13,389 nucleotides of DNA from Loktanella sp. UBA3435. GTDB lineage: Bacteria; Pseudomonadota; Alphaproteobacteria; Rhodobacterales; Rhodobacteraceae. The position numbers and the translations under genes are program-made. The stretch spans positions 1-13,389 of the forward strand of contig DFSO01000013.1 in assembly GCA_002378665.1 (NCBI GenBank), in the 5' to 3' direction. Positions within the stretch are counted from its first letter, which is position 1; each line of letters begins with the position of its first letter. This document shows, piece after piece, positions 1-6,925 of the stretch. Under the pieces are notes generated by a model. That model saw nothing but the letters and a program-made list of their open reading frames with translations, made no database searches and was not told the DNA's origin.

Positions 1-1
1 C

Positions 2-2056
2 ACTTCACTGGGGGCATTCCAAACCGCCTCAAATGACCGATGGACACGCATCAAGGCCGTGCTGCCTTACGGTTTGGTGGTGTGCCTGTTTGGGCTTGGG
101 GTCTGGGCGCTGTATCACTTGCTCAGCCCTGTGAACCTGACGGATGTGATGGTCCAAGTGCGCGGCACGCCGTGGCATATTCTTGGTCTTGCGCTGATTG
201 GCACATTCTTCGGCTATGTGTCGCTTGTCGGATATGATTGGTCCGCGCTGCAGTATCTGGGCAAAACATTGCCGCTCTCGTCGATCGCAACAGGCGGGTT
301 TCTGGGCTATGCGCTTGGGAATACGATTGGGGCTGGCCCCGTGACGGGCGGTGCTGTGCGGTATCGCATCTATTCGGCGCTAGGATTGACGGGCTACGAC
401 ATCGCGGGGATTGCAGTATTCGGGTCGATTGCGTTCGGGTTGGGTTCGACCATCATCGGCTTTGGGGCTTTGGCGGTTCATCCTCTGGCTTTGCAAACCG
501 TTCTTCCGTTTAGTCCGATGTCGCTGCGGTTGCTTGGGTATGGCGGTCTGCTGGTTTCGCTAAGCGTTCTTATTGCGTTGGGGCTGCGACGTTCTGAGTT
601 TCGCTTGCGCGGTCATAGCTTTCCGTCCCCTTCGATGGGTTTACTTGTTGGCCAACTGGCATTTATGGCCGTCGATATCATCATGGCCGCATCGGTGTTG
701 TTCATCCTGTTGCCCCCAAATGACCTTGGCTTTGCGACCTTTGTTGCGGTGTTTGCCGCAGCGGTCCTTGCGGGTGTCGCGAGCCATGTTCCAGGCGGTG
801 TCGGCGTGTTTGAGGCGGTGATCATTGCCGCCTTACCTGCATCCGTCCCATTAGAAAAGGTGGCCGCTGGCCTGCTGCTATATCGGCTGATTTACTTTCT
901 CGTGCCTTTCGCAGTGGCCCTGGTTTTGTTGGCGCTGACAGAGGTGAATCTCGCCAGAGGCAAGCTATCTGCCGACCGATTGAAGGCCTTAGAACCGGTC
1001 ACAAATGTCGCAAAGTCCATCATACCGCTTGCCATGTCAGCCATGATTTTTGCGTCAGGGATTTTCATGTTGCTGGCATCAATTTTACCAGTGACTGACC
1101 AGATGTCCTCTGAAATGGAAATGCTTTTGCCACTGGGTTTCGTCGAAGGTGGCGCGTTATTGTCGAGCGCAATTGGCGTCGCGCTGATGGTCATCGCCCA
1201 TGGTCTGTTGCGCAGAAATCAAGGCGCGTTTTGGTTGGCAACGATTGCCCTGAGTGTTGGTGTCATTGCTGCGTTAATGCAGGGCTTGGACTATGAACGT
1301 GCGATTATCTTGATTGCGATGATCATCATGCTGGTCCCCTGCCGAAGAGAGTTTTTTCGCACCTCCAGACTGACGCAAAACCCGCTATCTCAGCGGTGGG
1401 TGTTGCTGGTCATCGCCGTTGCGGGTGCTGCGTTGGCCACATATTTCTTTGCGCATAAGGCAACGGAATTTAGCGCGTCACTTTGGTGGCAATTCGCGTT
1501 TGATAAATCAGCGCCACGTGCAACCCGTGCGGGTTTGGTTGCATCGGTTTTGTTGGGTGTTTTGTTTCTGGTCCTTGCGTTGCGTCCACCGCGCGTGGCC
1601 CAAAGTTTGGCAACTGAAACCGCATTAAATCGTGCCGAACAGATAGTTATTGCACAAGATAACCCAGACGCGAATTTTGTTTTTACGGGCGACAAATCGA
1701 TTTTGTTTTCGGAAAGCGGGCAGTCGTTTTTGATGTACCGCATTCAAGGCCGGTCATGGATTGCGCTGGGTGACCCGATTGGCGACATCAAGGATGCGAC
1801 CCAATTGGTGTGGGAGTTTTGCGATGCTGCCAGTGCTGCAAATTGCCGTCCTGTTTTCTATGAAGCGACCCCTGCGTTCCTGTCATTGTGGGCGGAAATG
1901 GGTCTGGCTATTCATAAGATGGGTGAGGAAGCCGTTGTGGATCTTACCACGTTTTCACTCGATGGCAGCGAGCGAAAGCGCCTGCGGACCACGTATAATC
2001 GGGCGGGCCGTGACGGCCTTAGCTTTGAGGTGTTGCCCGCCCCAATTGACGACTAA
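2..2056 (+). CDS. mprF: MprF (lysylphosphatidylglycerol synthase/flippase), 5' part, ended by an in-frame TAA
   Basis: MprF-family proteins add an amino acid to phosphatidylglycerol in the cytoplasmic membrane and flip the product outward, which lowers sensitivity to cationic peptides. The frame is open to the left window edge. The first start-like codon in the window is GTG at 59, but the residues before it (WTRIKAVLPYG) look like normal MprF sequence, so the true start probably lies upstream. From 59 there are about 500 residues of hydrophobic flippase domain with many membrane segments. The cytoplasmic synthase domain (DUF2156/GNAT-like) begins near residue 525, with NPDANFVFTGDKSILFS and WIALGDPIGD. 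The frame ends at TAA 2054-2056, inside the synthase domain after LSFEVLPAPIDD. The same frame continues into the 2060-2599 fragment, and the joined length (about 846 residues from 59) is normal for MprF. The flippase half is complete and could still be made; the synthase half is not. Confidence 0.9.
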   Translation, partial: TSLGAFQTASNDRWTRIKAVLPYGLVVCLFGLGVWALYHLLSPVNLTDVMVQVRGTPWHILGLALIGTFFGYVSLVGYDWSALQYLGKTLPLSSIATGGFLGYALGNTIGAGPVTGGAVRYRIYSALGLTGYDIAGIAVFGSIAFGLGSTIIGFGALAVHPLALQTVLPFSPMSLRLLGYGGLLVSLSVLIALGLRRSEFRLRGHSFPSPSMGLLVGQLAFMAVDIIMAASVLFILLPPNDLGFATFVAVFAAAVLAGVASHVPGGVGVFEAVIIAALPASVPLEKVAAGLLLYRLIYFLVPFAVALVLLALTEVNLARGKLSADRLKALEPVTNVAKSIIPLAMSAMIFASGIFMLLASILPVTDQMSSEMEMLLPLGFVEGGALLSSAIGVALMVIAHGLLRRNQGAFWLATIALSVGVIAALMQGLDYERAIILIAMIIMLVPCRREFFRTSRLTQNPLSQRWVLLVIAVAGAALATYFFAHKATEFSASLWWQFAFDKSAPRATRAGLVASVLLGVLFLVLALRPPRVAQSLATETALNRAEQIVIAQDNPDANFVFTGDKSILFSESGQSFLMYRIQGRSWIALGDPIGDIKDATQLVWEFCDAASAANCRPVFYEATPAFLSLWAEMGLAIHKMGEEAVVDLTTFSLDGSERKRLRTTYNRAGRDGLSFEVLPAPIDD

Positions 2057-2059
2057 ACG

Positions 2060-2599
2060 ATGGCCGATCTCAAAAACATATCCGACCAATGGCTGACCAG
2101 TAAAAAGAGCAAAGAAAAGCAGTTTTCGGTGGGCAGGTTTGAGTGGGATTATATGCGGCGTTTTCCGATTGCGGTGGTCTGGCTTGATGGTCGCATCGTC
2201 AGCTTTGCCAATGTCATGACCACACAGACAAAGAAGGAAGCCACGCTCGATTTGATGCGCTACGTGAACGATGCGCCGTCTGGATTGATGGAATATATGT
2301 TCATCGCGCTCATCCTCGACCTAAAGGACAAAGGCTATCAGACCTTCAGCCTTGGCATGTCGCCCTTCTCTGGTCTGAGTTCTCGGCGGGGCAGCCGTTG
2401 GACCGCAAAGCTGGGCAACGCCGTTTATCGCCATGGCGGGCATTTCTATAACTTTGAGGGGCTTCGCGGGTTCAAGGAAAAATTCGACCCCGATTGGCAA
2501 CCACGTTTTCTAGTGGCGCCACCGCGAGCGAACATCTTGCTGATTGCCAAAGATGCGACTGCGCTGAGTTCGGGCACGACCAGTTTGGAGAGCGTTTGA
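2060..2599 (+). pseudogene. mprF: MprF 3' fragment (C-terminal part of the lysyl-PG synthase domain)
   Basis: This 179-residue stretch is the rest of the MprF synthase domain, in the same reading frame as the upstream part and separated from it only by TAA and one ACG codon. Recognisable family features are LKNISDQWL, FEWDYMRRFPIAVV, GRIVSFANVM, LDLMRY, LGMSPFSGL and the terminal F..LRGFKEKFDPDWQPR. ATG 2060 lies three bases after the stop codon, so reinitiation by ribosomes finishing the first part is conceivable, but no Shine-Dalgarno sequence lies at the usual distance. The gene ends five bases before the convergent YHYH gene, and no terminator hairpin is visible there. The fragment alone lacks half of the synthase fold and would not be expected to be active. 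It is either a recently broken gene, a split gene made by reinitiation, or a sequence error. Confidence 0.85.
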
Positions 2600-2604
2600 T
2601 ACCG

Positions 2605-3564
2605 TTAAGGGCGCGGTGGGCGACTGGTTTGGGTGGCGTCAAAAACGCCGCCCTCGCCCTCAACCGCACAGCCCGTTTGCGCGGTAAGACAGCCGAGGAT
2701 TTGGTTCGATCCGTCTGCGCCTGTGTGGTAGTGGTAGCTTTCGCCGATATGACCGTTGCAGGCGTCTAGATCATAGAGACCGAGCGCATTTTCGGTGATG
2801 AGGTATCCGTCCATTGCGATGCCGACGACAAGTGCATCTAGGGCAAGGTCGCTAACTTCCAAACAGTTGCGCACAGCGTGGAAGTGGTAGCCGACGTGCA
2901 GGTTCACGTGTCCGCCACAGTCATCAAACGGTGCGATTGTATATGCGTCGAGGATCGCGTCCACAGGTGCGGGGCCGTCAAGTTTGATCCCATTAGTTGC
3001 GACACCCGCGCCGCCGAAATTGATCGGTGAGGTGCGAGAGGCCGCAACAGGCACCAACGGGATCGTGTAGGTGATCACGAGGTCTGGATCTACGTAGTCG
3101 GTCAGGCATTGTACGCAGTAATTGTTATACGCGGGATCAACGTCAGGACGCGCGGCGGCCGCACATGCTTCGGCGCTAGAGGTCACATTGATTGCCCCTG
3201 TCGCGGGGTCTGACAGCTGCCATTCGTCGTCATCGTAGAGGTCGGCCAAGATGGTGAAGAACGCGCCATCCGCTTCCAACACAGCACCGTCCTTGAGCCA
3301 GATGCCGCCTTGATCCGCGCCATCGCTGATGTTGGATGGGCACCAAGGGCCAGCCGCGTGGTTGGCAGGTTCGGGTTTGACCGCGAACTGGATGCAGCTT
3401 GTTTCTGCCCCTTCCGATAGGGTGCAATCAACCACTTTGGGTGCTGACACGATATTGGCGGCGCTCAGCAGTTGTGTGGCTGTGTCCAACGAAAGATCGG
3501 CCTCGTGCGCAGTGGCTGGCAGAGCAAAACACAGTGCGATTGCGACGGCAACGGGGAAGCGCAT
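2605..3564 (-). CDS. Secreted YHYH-domain protein
   Basis: The 319-residue product begins with a clear signal peptide (MRFPVAVAIALCFALPATAHE, cleavage after about residue 19), so it is probably periplasmic or secreted. The C-terminal half carries histidine-rich signatures of the YHYH family: CGGHVNLHVGYHFH around residues 216-229 and CNGHIGESYHYH around 269-280. It also has about a dozen cysteines, consistent with disulfides or metal binding. The family has no established biochemical function that I know of; metal binding is inferred from the His and Cys clusters. I chose ATG 3564 rather than a TTG fifteen bases upstream because AAAGG lies seven bases before the ATG and the signal peptide starts there. 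It lies downstream of the truncated haemoglobin on the same strand, with a 63-base gap, so cotranscription is possible but unproven. Confidence 0.85.
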   Translation of the reverse strand: MRFPVAVAIALCFALPATAHEADLSLDTATQLLSAANIVSAPKVVDCTLSEGAETSCIQFAVKPEPANHAAGPWCPSNISDGADQGGIWLKDGAVLEADGAFFTILADLYDDDEWQLSDPATGAINVTSSAEACAAAARPDVDPAYNNYCVQCLTDYVDPDLVITYTIPLVPVAASRTSPINFGGAGVATNGIKLDGPAPVDAILDAYTIAPFDDCGGHVNLHVGYHFHAVRNCLEVSDLALDALVVGIAMDGYLITENALGLYDLDACNGHIGESYHYHTGADGSNQILGCLTAQTGCAVEGEGGVFDATQTSRPPRP

Positions 3565-3627
3565 GGGGGAACCTTTCAAGTGTGTGACACTCTCATACGC
3601 AAGGTCCGCGCGTTTCCGTCGCTTTTT

Positions 3628-3999
3628 TCAGAATTTTGGTGGGGACCCTGCTTGCATGGCCAAACCGTAGGAAAGCCCCTGCCCGATGCGGTGCGCCAGG
3701 CGTGACCATTCATCGGCGAGATGTGGCGGGAGTTCGGCGTGCAGCACTTCGTCGAAGAGGCCAAGCCAAATCGGGAAGTGGTCTGGTTTCACGTCGCCTG
3801 CCGCTTGGTGTTTCTGCATCGGGTTGCCCGCATAGGACCGCTCACGCAGGATCGCGTTGCGCCAGAAGCTTGCGATTTTGATCTCGTGCTCAGGCCAGTC
3901 GTGGATGTGGTTGTTGAAGATCGGGGCAAGGTCAGCGTCTTGCCGTACGGCCGCGTAAAATTTGCCGACAACAGTGTCGATTTGATCAGCCGTCAGCAT
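3628..3999 (-). CDS. Group III truncated haemoglobin
   Basis: This 123-residue cytoplasmic haem protein matches the group III truncated globin pattern: FYAAVRQDADLAPIF, the WPEHEIKIASFWRNAIL helix, NPMQKHQ and HFPIWLGLFDEVL. Histidines 64 and 74 are the likely haem-region residues; by family comparison H64 (NPMQKH) is the better candidate for the proximal ligand. Group III globins are linked to nitric oxide and oxygen handling, as in the Campylobacter Ctb protein. The gene starts four bases after the stop of the 51-residue membrane protein gene, and its weak GGGG ribosome site overlaps the end of that gene, so translational coupling is likely. The divergent NsrR-like regulator next door supports a nitric oxide response role. 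The length is normal and nothing looks damaged. Confidence 0.92.
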   Translation of the reverse strand: MLTADQIDTVVGKFYAAVRQDADLAPIFNNHIHDWPEHEIKIASFWRNAILRERSYAGNPMQKHQAAGDVKPDHFPIWLGLFDEVLHAELPPHLADEWSRLAHRIGQGLSYGLAMQAGSPPKF

Positions 4000-4003
4000 T
4001 TCG

Positions 4004-4159
4004 TTACCCCAAAACAGCCCAAGTCAGGCCAAGCAGGACGAAGAGATAGATGAGTGTATTGAACAGCCAGCGGATCAGCCCTGCGTCGCTGTCTGGATCG
4101 ACGCCCATCATAAGGCAGGCCTTGTTGCCGGGCCAGAGGAGGAGTTTTGTGAAGGTCAT
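4004..4159 (-). CDS. Small one-helix membrane protein, first gene of the truncated haemoglobin operon
   Basis: A 51-residue ORF reads MTFTKLLLWPGNKACLMMGV, then an acidic turn (DPDSDAG), then a single strongly hydrophobic helix (residues about 29-50, WLFNTLIYLFVLLGLTWAVL), ending in Gly-TAA. ATG 4159 has GGAG six bases upstream (GGAGcccaca). The stop lies four bases before the truncated haemoglobin start, so the two almost certainly form one transcript driven from the intergenic region shared with nsrR. I do not recognise a named family. The tight coupling suggests a membrane partner or anchor for the globin, but that is inference. It is easily missed because of its size. Confidence 0.75.
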   Translation of the reverse strand: MTFTKLLLWPGNKACLMMGVDPDSDAGLIRWLFNTLIYLFVLLGLTWAVLG

Positions 4160-4172
4160 TGTGGGCTCCGCT

Positions 4173-4184
4173 AAATGCGTATTT
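4173..4184. promoter_or_regulatory. Palindrome copy 1 (AAATGCGTATTT), candidate NsrR-type operator
   Basis: This near-perfect palindrome differs by one base from the copy at 4210-4221, 37 bp away start to start. Both lie in the short divergent region between nsrR and the truncated haemoglobin operon. The AAATGC core resembles half-sites reported for NsrR regulators, which are AT-rich with ATGC. Binding is inferred from position and symmetry. Confidence 0.5.
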
Positions 4185-4195
4185 CCGTTACCGAT

Positions 4196-4224
4196 TAAAT
4201 AGCGCTTTTAAATGCGCATTTCAA
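4196..4224 (-). promoter_or_regulatory. Candidate promoter of the small membrane protein/truncated haemoglobin operon
   Basis: On the minus strand a -35 like TTGAAA (4219-4224) is followed after 17 bases by TATTTA (4196-4201). A better -10 match, TTTAAT, lies two bases further on. The palindrome at 4210-4221 covers the start of the spacer and part of the -35, and its sister copy at 4173-4184 lies just downstream, around the expected transcript start. That placement fits repression. Assigned by eye from consensus only. Confidence 0.45.
4210..4221. promoter_or_regulatory. Palindrome copy 2 (AAATGCGCATTT), candidate NsrR-type operator
   Basis: This perfect 12-bp palindrome lies 19 bases before the nsrR start codon and overlaps the candidate minus-strand promoter. 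Directly to its left is a weaker inverted partner (AATAGCGCTTTT, 9 of 12 positions symmetrical with it), so the full operator may be about 24 bp. It could control both divergent genes. Confidence 0.5.
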
Positions 4225-4240
4225 TTGCTAATTTAAATCC

Positions 4241-4669
4241 ATGCAACTTGATAAATTCACTGACTATGCTTTGCGGGTTTTGATGACCCTTGCTGTGCGC
4301 GCACCTGACCGCGTGCCAACCTCTGCGATTGCTGCGGGGTATGGGTTGTCTGAACACCATCTGTCGAAAGTCGCGACCGAGTTGGTGCGCTGCGGGTTTG
4401 TGGTGTCCGAGCGCGGGCGCGGCGGTGGCTTGACGCTGGCCCGCCCTGCCGAGGAAATTACCATTGGTGCCGTTGTGCGGGCGTTGCGGGGGGATACGCC
4501 TGTGGCGGAGTGCTTTGTCGGCGGGTGTGATTGTTTGATCCTGCCTGCCTGCGGATTGCGTGGCCCGTTGGCCGAGGCGCAAGAAGCGTTTTTCGCGGCG
4601 CTGGACGGGTATCAATTGGCGGATGTGGTGAAGTCGCGGTCGGTGTTGGCGGAGTTGATGGCGTTTTGA
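4241..4669 (+). CDS. nsrR: NsrR-like Rrf2-family transcriptional regulator
   Basis: This 142-residue protein is a full-length Rrf2-family winged-helix regulator. The N-terminal wing-helix region runs from LDKFTDYALRVLMTLA through LSEHHLSKVATELVRCGFV to the RGRGGGLTLARP wing. Cysteines C91, C98 and C104 (ECF...C-LILPA-C, spacing X6 and X5) match the iron-sulfur ligand region of NsrR and IscR, and an extra C96 is present. The sequence around it (ECF, PACGLRGPLAEAQEAFFAALDGYQLADV) is most like NsrR, the nitric oxide-sensing repressor. It is divergently transcribed from the truncated haemoglobin operon across a region with two palindromes, so autoregulation and control of the globin are likely. 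No clear Shine-Dalgarno precedes ATG 4241; the start is set by the conserved MQLDKFTDYALR N-terminus. Confidence 0.88.
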   Translation: MQLDKFTDYALRVLMTLAVRAPDRVPTSAIAAGYGLSEHHLSKVATELVRCGFVVSERGRGGGLTLARPAEEITIGAVVRALRGDTPVAECFVGGCDCLILPACGLRGPLAEAQEAFFAALDGYQLADVVKSRSVLAELMAF

Positions 4670-4787
4670 GCAGTTGATGGCATTGTCGCTAGACCGGCAG
4701 ACCTGAACGCCGATTTTAAACCTGCTAAGGTCGATGCGGCGTGTAATTTCGTCTGCACAAAGGAGATGAGGCATAGACCTAGAAGAT

Positions 4788-5153
4788 ATGTATGAGAATT
4801 TCCGACATCAGTATCCTGCACTGGCTGCTGTCGCCGATGCGCGGCATTCGGAAGCCTTCGGGACCTTCGAAGATGGCACCATATTTCTATGGTTTGAAAG
4901 CCTGGCTCATGCGTTGAACGCCGAAATGCGATCGTCAAAAGAAGATATCAAATTGGATGCGGTATTTGGGTACTTTGACGTGGCTTTCCGTACTGGCAAC
5001 CAAGAGGTCAGGAACTGCATTGACGTCAGTTTAGTTGAGAACCTCTTTTGGGGTGTTAGTCCAAAGCTTGCCGTCCCTGCGTGGGCTAGTCTGCCGAGGA
5101 GCTTGAAGCAGTTGTTTACCGACTTTCACGGTAGGTCGCCGAAGCTCGATTAA
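4788..5153 (+). CDS. Hypothetical protein of 121 residues
   Basis: I do not recognise this protein with confidence. It is soluble, with no signal peptide or membrane helix, and rich in aromatic residues. Its most family-like part is residues about 75-100 (EVRNCIDVSLVENLFWGVSP), a pattern that faintly recalls small DUF7674-type or immunity-like proteins; this is a weak suggestion. ATG 4788 is the only reasonable start, because an in-frame stop lies 21 bases upstream. Its ribosome site is poor (AGAAG only two bases away), while a strong AAAGGAG lies about 22 bases upstream in front of a 9-codon mini-ORF (ATG 4766) that overlaps this start. The gap of 118 bases after nsrR and the lack of related neighbours suggest an independent gene. 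Confidence 0.6.
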   Translation: MYENFRHQYPALAAVADARHSEAFGTFEDGTIFLWFESLAHALNAEMRSSKEDIKLDAVFGYFDVAFRTGNQEVRNCIDVSLVENLFWGVSPKLAVPAWASLPRSLKQLFTDFHGRSPKLD

Positions 5154-5241
5154 GCACATGAGAGCCTAGGTGTACGTGCCTCACTCTTGATAGGTTTCAT
5201 GAGTCGCTAGCATCCAATCACGGTTCTTGACCCCTCAAACC

Positions 5242-5272
5242 AAAACGGCCCACCAGATTGGCGGGCCGTTTT
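5242..5272. terminator. Bidirectional rho-independent terminator
   Basis: An inverted repeat, AAAACGGCCCacc then ggcGGGCCGTTTT, forms a GC-rich stem with one A/G mismatch and a short loop, followed by a T run on the plus strand; the A-rich left arm gives the T run on the minus strand. The flanking AAACC and GGTTT extend the symmetry. It lies between the convergent 4788-5153 gene and the helicase, whose stop codon is about 20 bases away. Confidence 0.88.
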
Positions 5273-5292
5273 TTGGTTTCGAGCTAAGGCGC

Positions 5293-6600
5293 TTAAGCTA
5301 CGTTGCTACGTCCGCGGCCTGTTGCTGGCTTTTTCGTGCGGGGCTTGCCTGCGCCGCCGTGCTTGGCTGCACCTGCTGGCCTGCCGCCGCCGCCTGCTGC
5401 GCGAGGGGCACCGCGACCGCGACCACCGCCACCGCCGCCACCGTTTGGACGCTTTTTCTGACCGGGCTGGATTTCCCATGCGCGGCCTGATGCGACTGGA
5501 ATTTCTTCCTTCATCGCTTTTTCAATATCCTTGAGATCGATCATCTCGTCAGGCGCGCAGAACGCGATTGCAGAGCCTTCGGCCCCTGCGCGTGCTGTCC
5601 GACCAATGCGGTGCACATAATTTTCGGCAACGTTTGGAAGGTCGTAGTTATAAACGTGGCGCACGCCCGGGATGTCGATACCGCGGGCGGCAACGTCGGT
5701 GGCCACGAGGACGCGGATCTTGCCAGACTTAAAGGCCTCGATTGCGCGTTCGCGCTGACCTTGGGATTTGTTGCCGTGGATGGATGCGGCGCCAAAACCT
5801 TTGGATTCGAGGAACTTATAGAGTTTCTCACAGCCATGTTTGGTACGACCAAAGACCAGCGCCAATTCATCGCGGTGCTTGTCGAGGAGCTCAACGAGCA
5901 GGTCGGACTTGGCCGCTTGTGCGACATAGTGCAGGGACTGGCTGATCTTGGCGACCGCCTGACCCGGAGGGTTCACTTGCACGCGCACAGGATCGTGCAA
6001 GAAGGCGTCGGCGAGTTCTGCCATCAGCTTTGGCATGGTTGCCGAGAACATCATTGTCTGGCGTGGTGTTGCCAAAAGCGGTGCGATGCGGCGCAATGCG
6101 TGGATGAAGCCCATGTCGAGCATTTGGTCGGCCTCATCGAGGACCAGATAGATCGTCTCGTCCAAGCGGATCGCGCGACGGTCCAGCAGGTCGATCAAAC
6201 GACCCGGTGTGGCGACCAGAAGGTCAACGCCGTTTTGCAGGCGCTTGATTTGGGACGCGATACCCGCGCCACCAACCACAAGCGCCACTTTCAGGTGGCT
6301 GCCTTTGGTATAAGCGGTGAGGTTGTCGGCGATCTGTTTGGCAAGCTCGCGTGTTGGCGCGAGGATCAGGCCGCGTGCAGTTTTGGCGTTAGGCTTTACG
6401 CCCGCCTTCAAAAGCGCGTCGATCATTGGCAGACCGAAAGCCGCAGTTTTACCCGTGCCAGTCTGTGCCAGACCCATCACGTCGCGGCCATTCATGGCGT
6501 GCGGGATCGCTTGGGTCTGAATTGGGGTTGGGTCGGTGATACCCTGCTCTTTGAGAATATTCACCAGACGGGGCGCGAGGCCCAGCATATCAAAATCCAT
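5293..6600 (-). CDS. rhlE: DEAD-box ATP-dependent RNA helicase, RhlE-like
   Basis: This 435-residue cytoplasmic RNA helicase unwinds or remodels structured RNA using ATP. All motifs are present in order: Q motif (GITDPTPIQTQ, 20-30), motif I AQTGTGKT (45-52), PTRELAKQ (82-89), TPGRLID (131-137), DEAD (155-158), SAT (186-188), RVLVATDVAARGIDIPGV (296-313) and HRIGRTARAG (330-339). The tail from about residue 384 is a Gly/Arg/Lys-rich low-complexity RNA-binding extension with an eight-glycine run. RhlE is the closest subgroup by overall layout; DeaD-like function cannot be excluded. An upstream in-frame ATG at 6684 would add 28 poorly conserved-looking residues, so I chose ATG 6600, which gives the standard MDFDMLGLAP start and has AAGAAAG shortly upstream. 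The leader holds a strong hairpin. The gene ends at the bidirectional terminator. Confidence 0.93.
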   Translation of the reverse strand: MDFDMLGLAPRLVNILKEQGITDPTPIQTQAIPHAMNGRDVMGLAQTGTGKTAAFGLPMIDALLKAGVKPNAKTARGLILAPTRELAKQIADNLTAYTKGSHLKVALVVGGAGIASQIKRLQNGVDLLVATPGRLIDLLDRRAIRLDETIYLVLDEADQMLDMGFIHALRRIAPLLATPRQTMMFSATMPKLMAELADAFLHDPVRVQVNPPGQAVAKISQSLHYVAQAAKSDLLVELLDKHRDELALVFGRTKHGCEKLYKFLESKGFGAASIHGNKSQGQRERAIEAFKSGKIRVLVATDVAARGIDIPGVRHVYNYDLPNVAENYVHRIGRTARAGAEGSAIAFCAPDEMIDLKDIEKAMKEEIPVASGRAWEIQPGQKKRPNGGGGGGGRGRGAPRAAGGGGRPAGAAKHGGAGKPRTKKPATGRGRSNVA

Positions 6601-6613
6601 AGTTTTCTTTCTT

Positions 6614-6629
6614 GCGGGGAATGCCCCGC
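6614..6629 (-). other. GC-rich hairpin in the RNA helicase leader
   Basis: GCGGGG-AATG-CCCCGC is a perfect six-base-pair GC stem with a four-base loop. On the minus strand it ends 13 bases before the helicase start codon, next to the presumed ribosome site. Neither strand has a T run after it, so it is not a standard terminator. It could affect translation or stability of the helicase mRNA. Confidence 0.55.
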
Positions 6630-6684
6630 GCATAGGGTTCGGCCTTCTGCTAAATGCAGACAAGCCAATGCAGGTTGCGCCCAT

Positions 6685-6849
6685 ATGCTGACGGCCAGAG
6701 CCACATGCCCCGACGCCGATCAGGCGCTGGACCCCCTGCGTGATGTGGGAACCGGAAAATTAATCGACGCCTTGCGGACTTATCGTCTCGCTCTGCTCAC
6801 GCGGCAGGATGCGTCGGTTAAGGTGCATGTGGGGGATAATTGGATCTGA
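6685..6849 (+). CDS. Possible small protein or gene remnant (54 residues)
   Basis: The frame from ATG 6685 to TGA 6849 reads MLTARATCPDADQALDPLRD, then VGTGKLIDALRTYRLALLTR and a hydrophilic end, QDASVKVHVGDNWI. Codon choice resembles that of real genes here, and the middle looks like a genuine amphipathic helix, which is why I list it. The same frame stays open far upstream, but that part runs antisense to the helicase and is a shadow. The ribosome site is weak (AGG eleven bases upstream). It may be a real small protein, the surviving 3' end of a lost gene, or chance. I do not recognise a family. Confidence 0.35.
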   Translation: MLTARATCPDADQALDPLRDVGTGKLIDALRTYRLALLTRQDASVKVHVGDNWI

Positions 6850-6876
6850 GTCAAGTGCTGCATAACGCTCTTATTT

Positions 6877-6891
6877 ATGAACGGAGTTCAT
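6877..6891. promoter_or_regulatory. Operator copy 1: ATGAAC-N3-GTTCAT
   Basis: This is a perfect six-base inverted repeat around a three-base centre (ATGAACGGAGTTCAT), ending five bases before a TTGACA -35. A second copy with the same arms lies 48 bp downstream. The shape suits a dimeric repressor of the TetR type; the regulator is not obviously encoded in this window. Confidence 0.7.
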
Positions 6892-6896
6892 TTTTA

Positions 6897-6925
6897 TTGA
6901 CACACAACCTTACTTCATCGATACA
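6897..6925 (+). promoter_or_regulatory. Promoter of the lipoprotein/DUF2145 operon
   Basis: A perfect -35 TTGACA (6897-6902) is followed after 17 bases by a weak -10 GATACA (6920-6925). The two operator copies sit immediately upstream of the -35 and at the end of the -10, so a bound repressor would block polymerase. The transcript would start near 6932, about 24 bases before the ATG. Confidence 0.6.

Noticed and set aside
3564..3579. TTG 3579 as start of the YHYH protein
   Set aside because: It would place five extra residues before the signal peptide, and the AAAGG ribosome site fits ATG 3564.
4241..4669. IscR or RirA instead of NsrR
   Set aside because: No isc/suf or iron genes are nearby, the cysteine spacing and flanks fit NsrR better, and the neighbour is a truncated haemoglobin.
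4208..4774. 188-residue minus-strand open frame
   Set aside because: Antisense to nsrR, with a composition typical of a shadow frame (many Arg, His, Gln) and no domain.
6614..6629. Rho-independent terminator
   Set aside because: The stem is strong but no T run follows on either strand.
5611..6849. 412-residue plus-strand open frame
   Set aside because: Most of it runs antisense to the clearly real DEAD-box helicase and has no recognisable domain; only the tail after 6685 is kept as a low-confidence small ORF.
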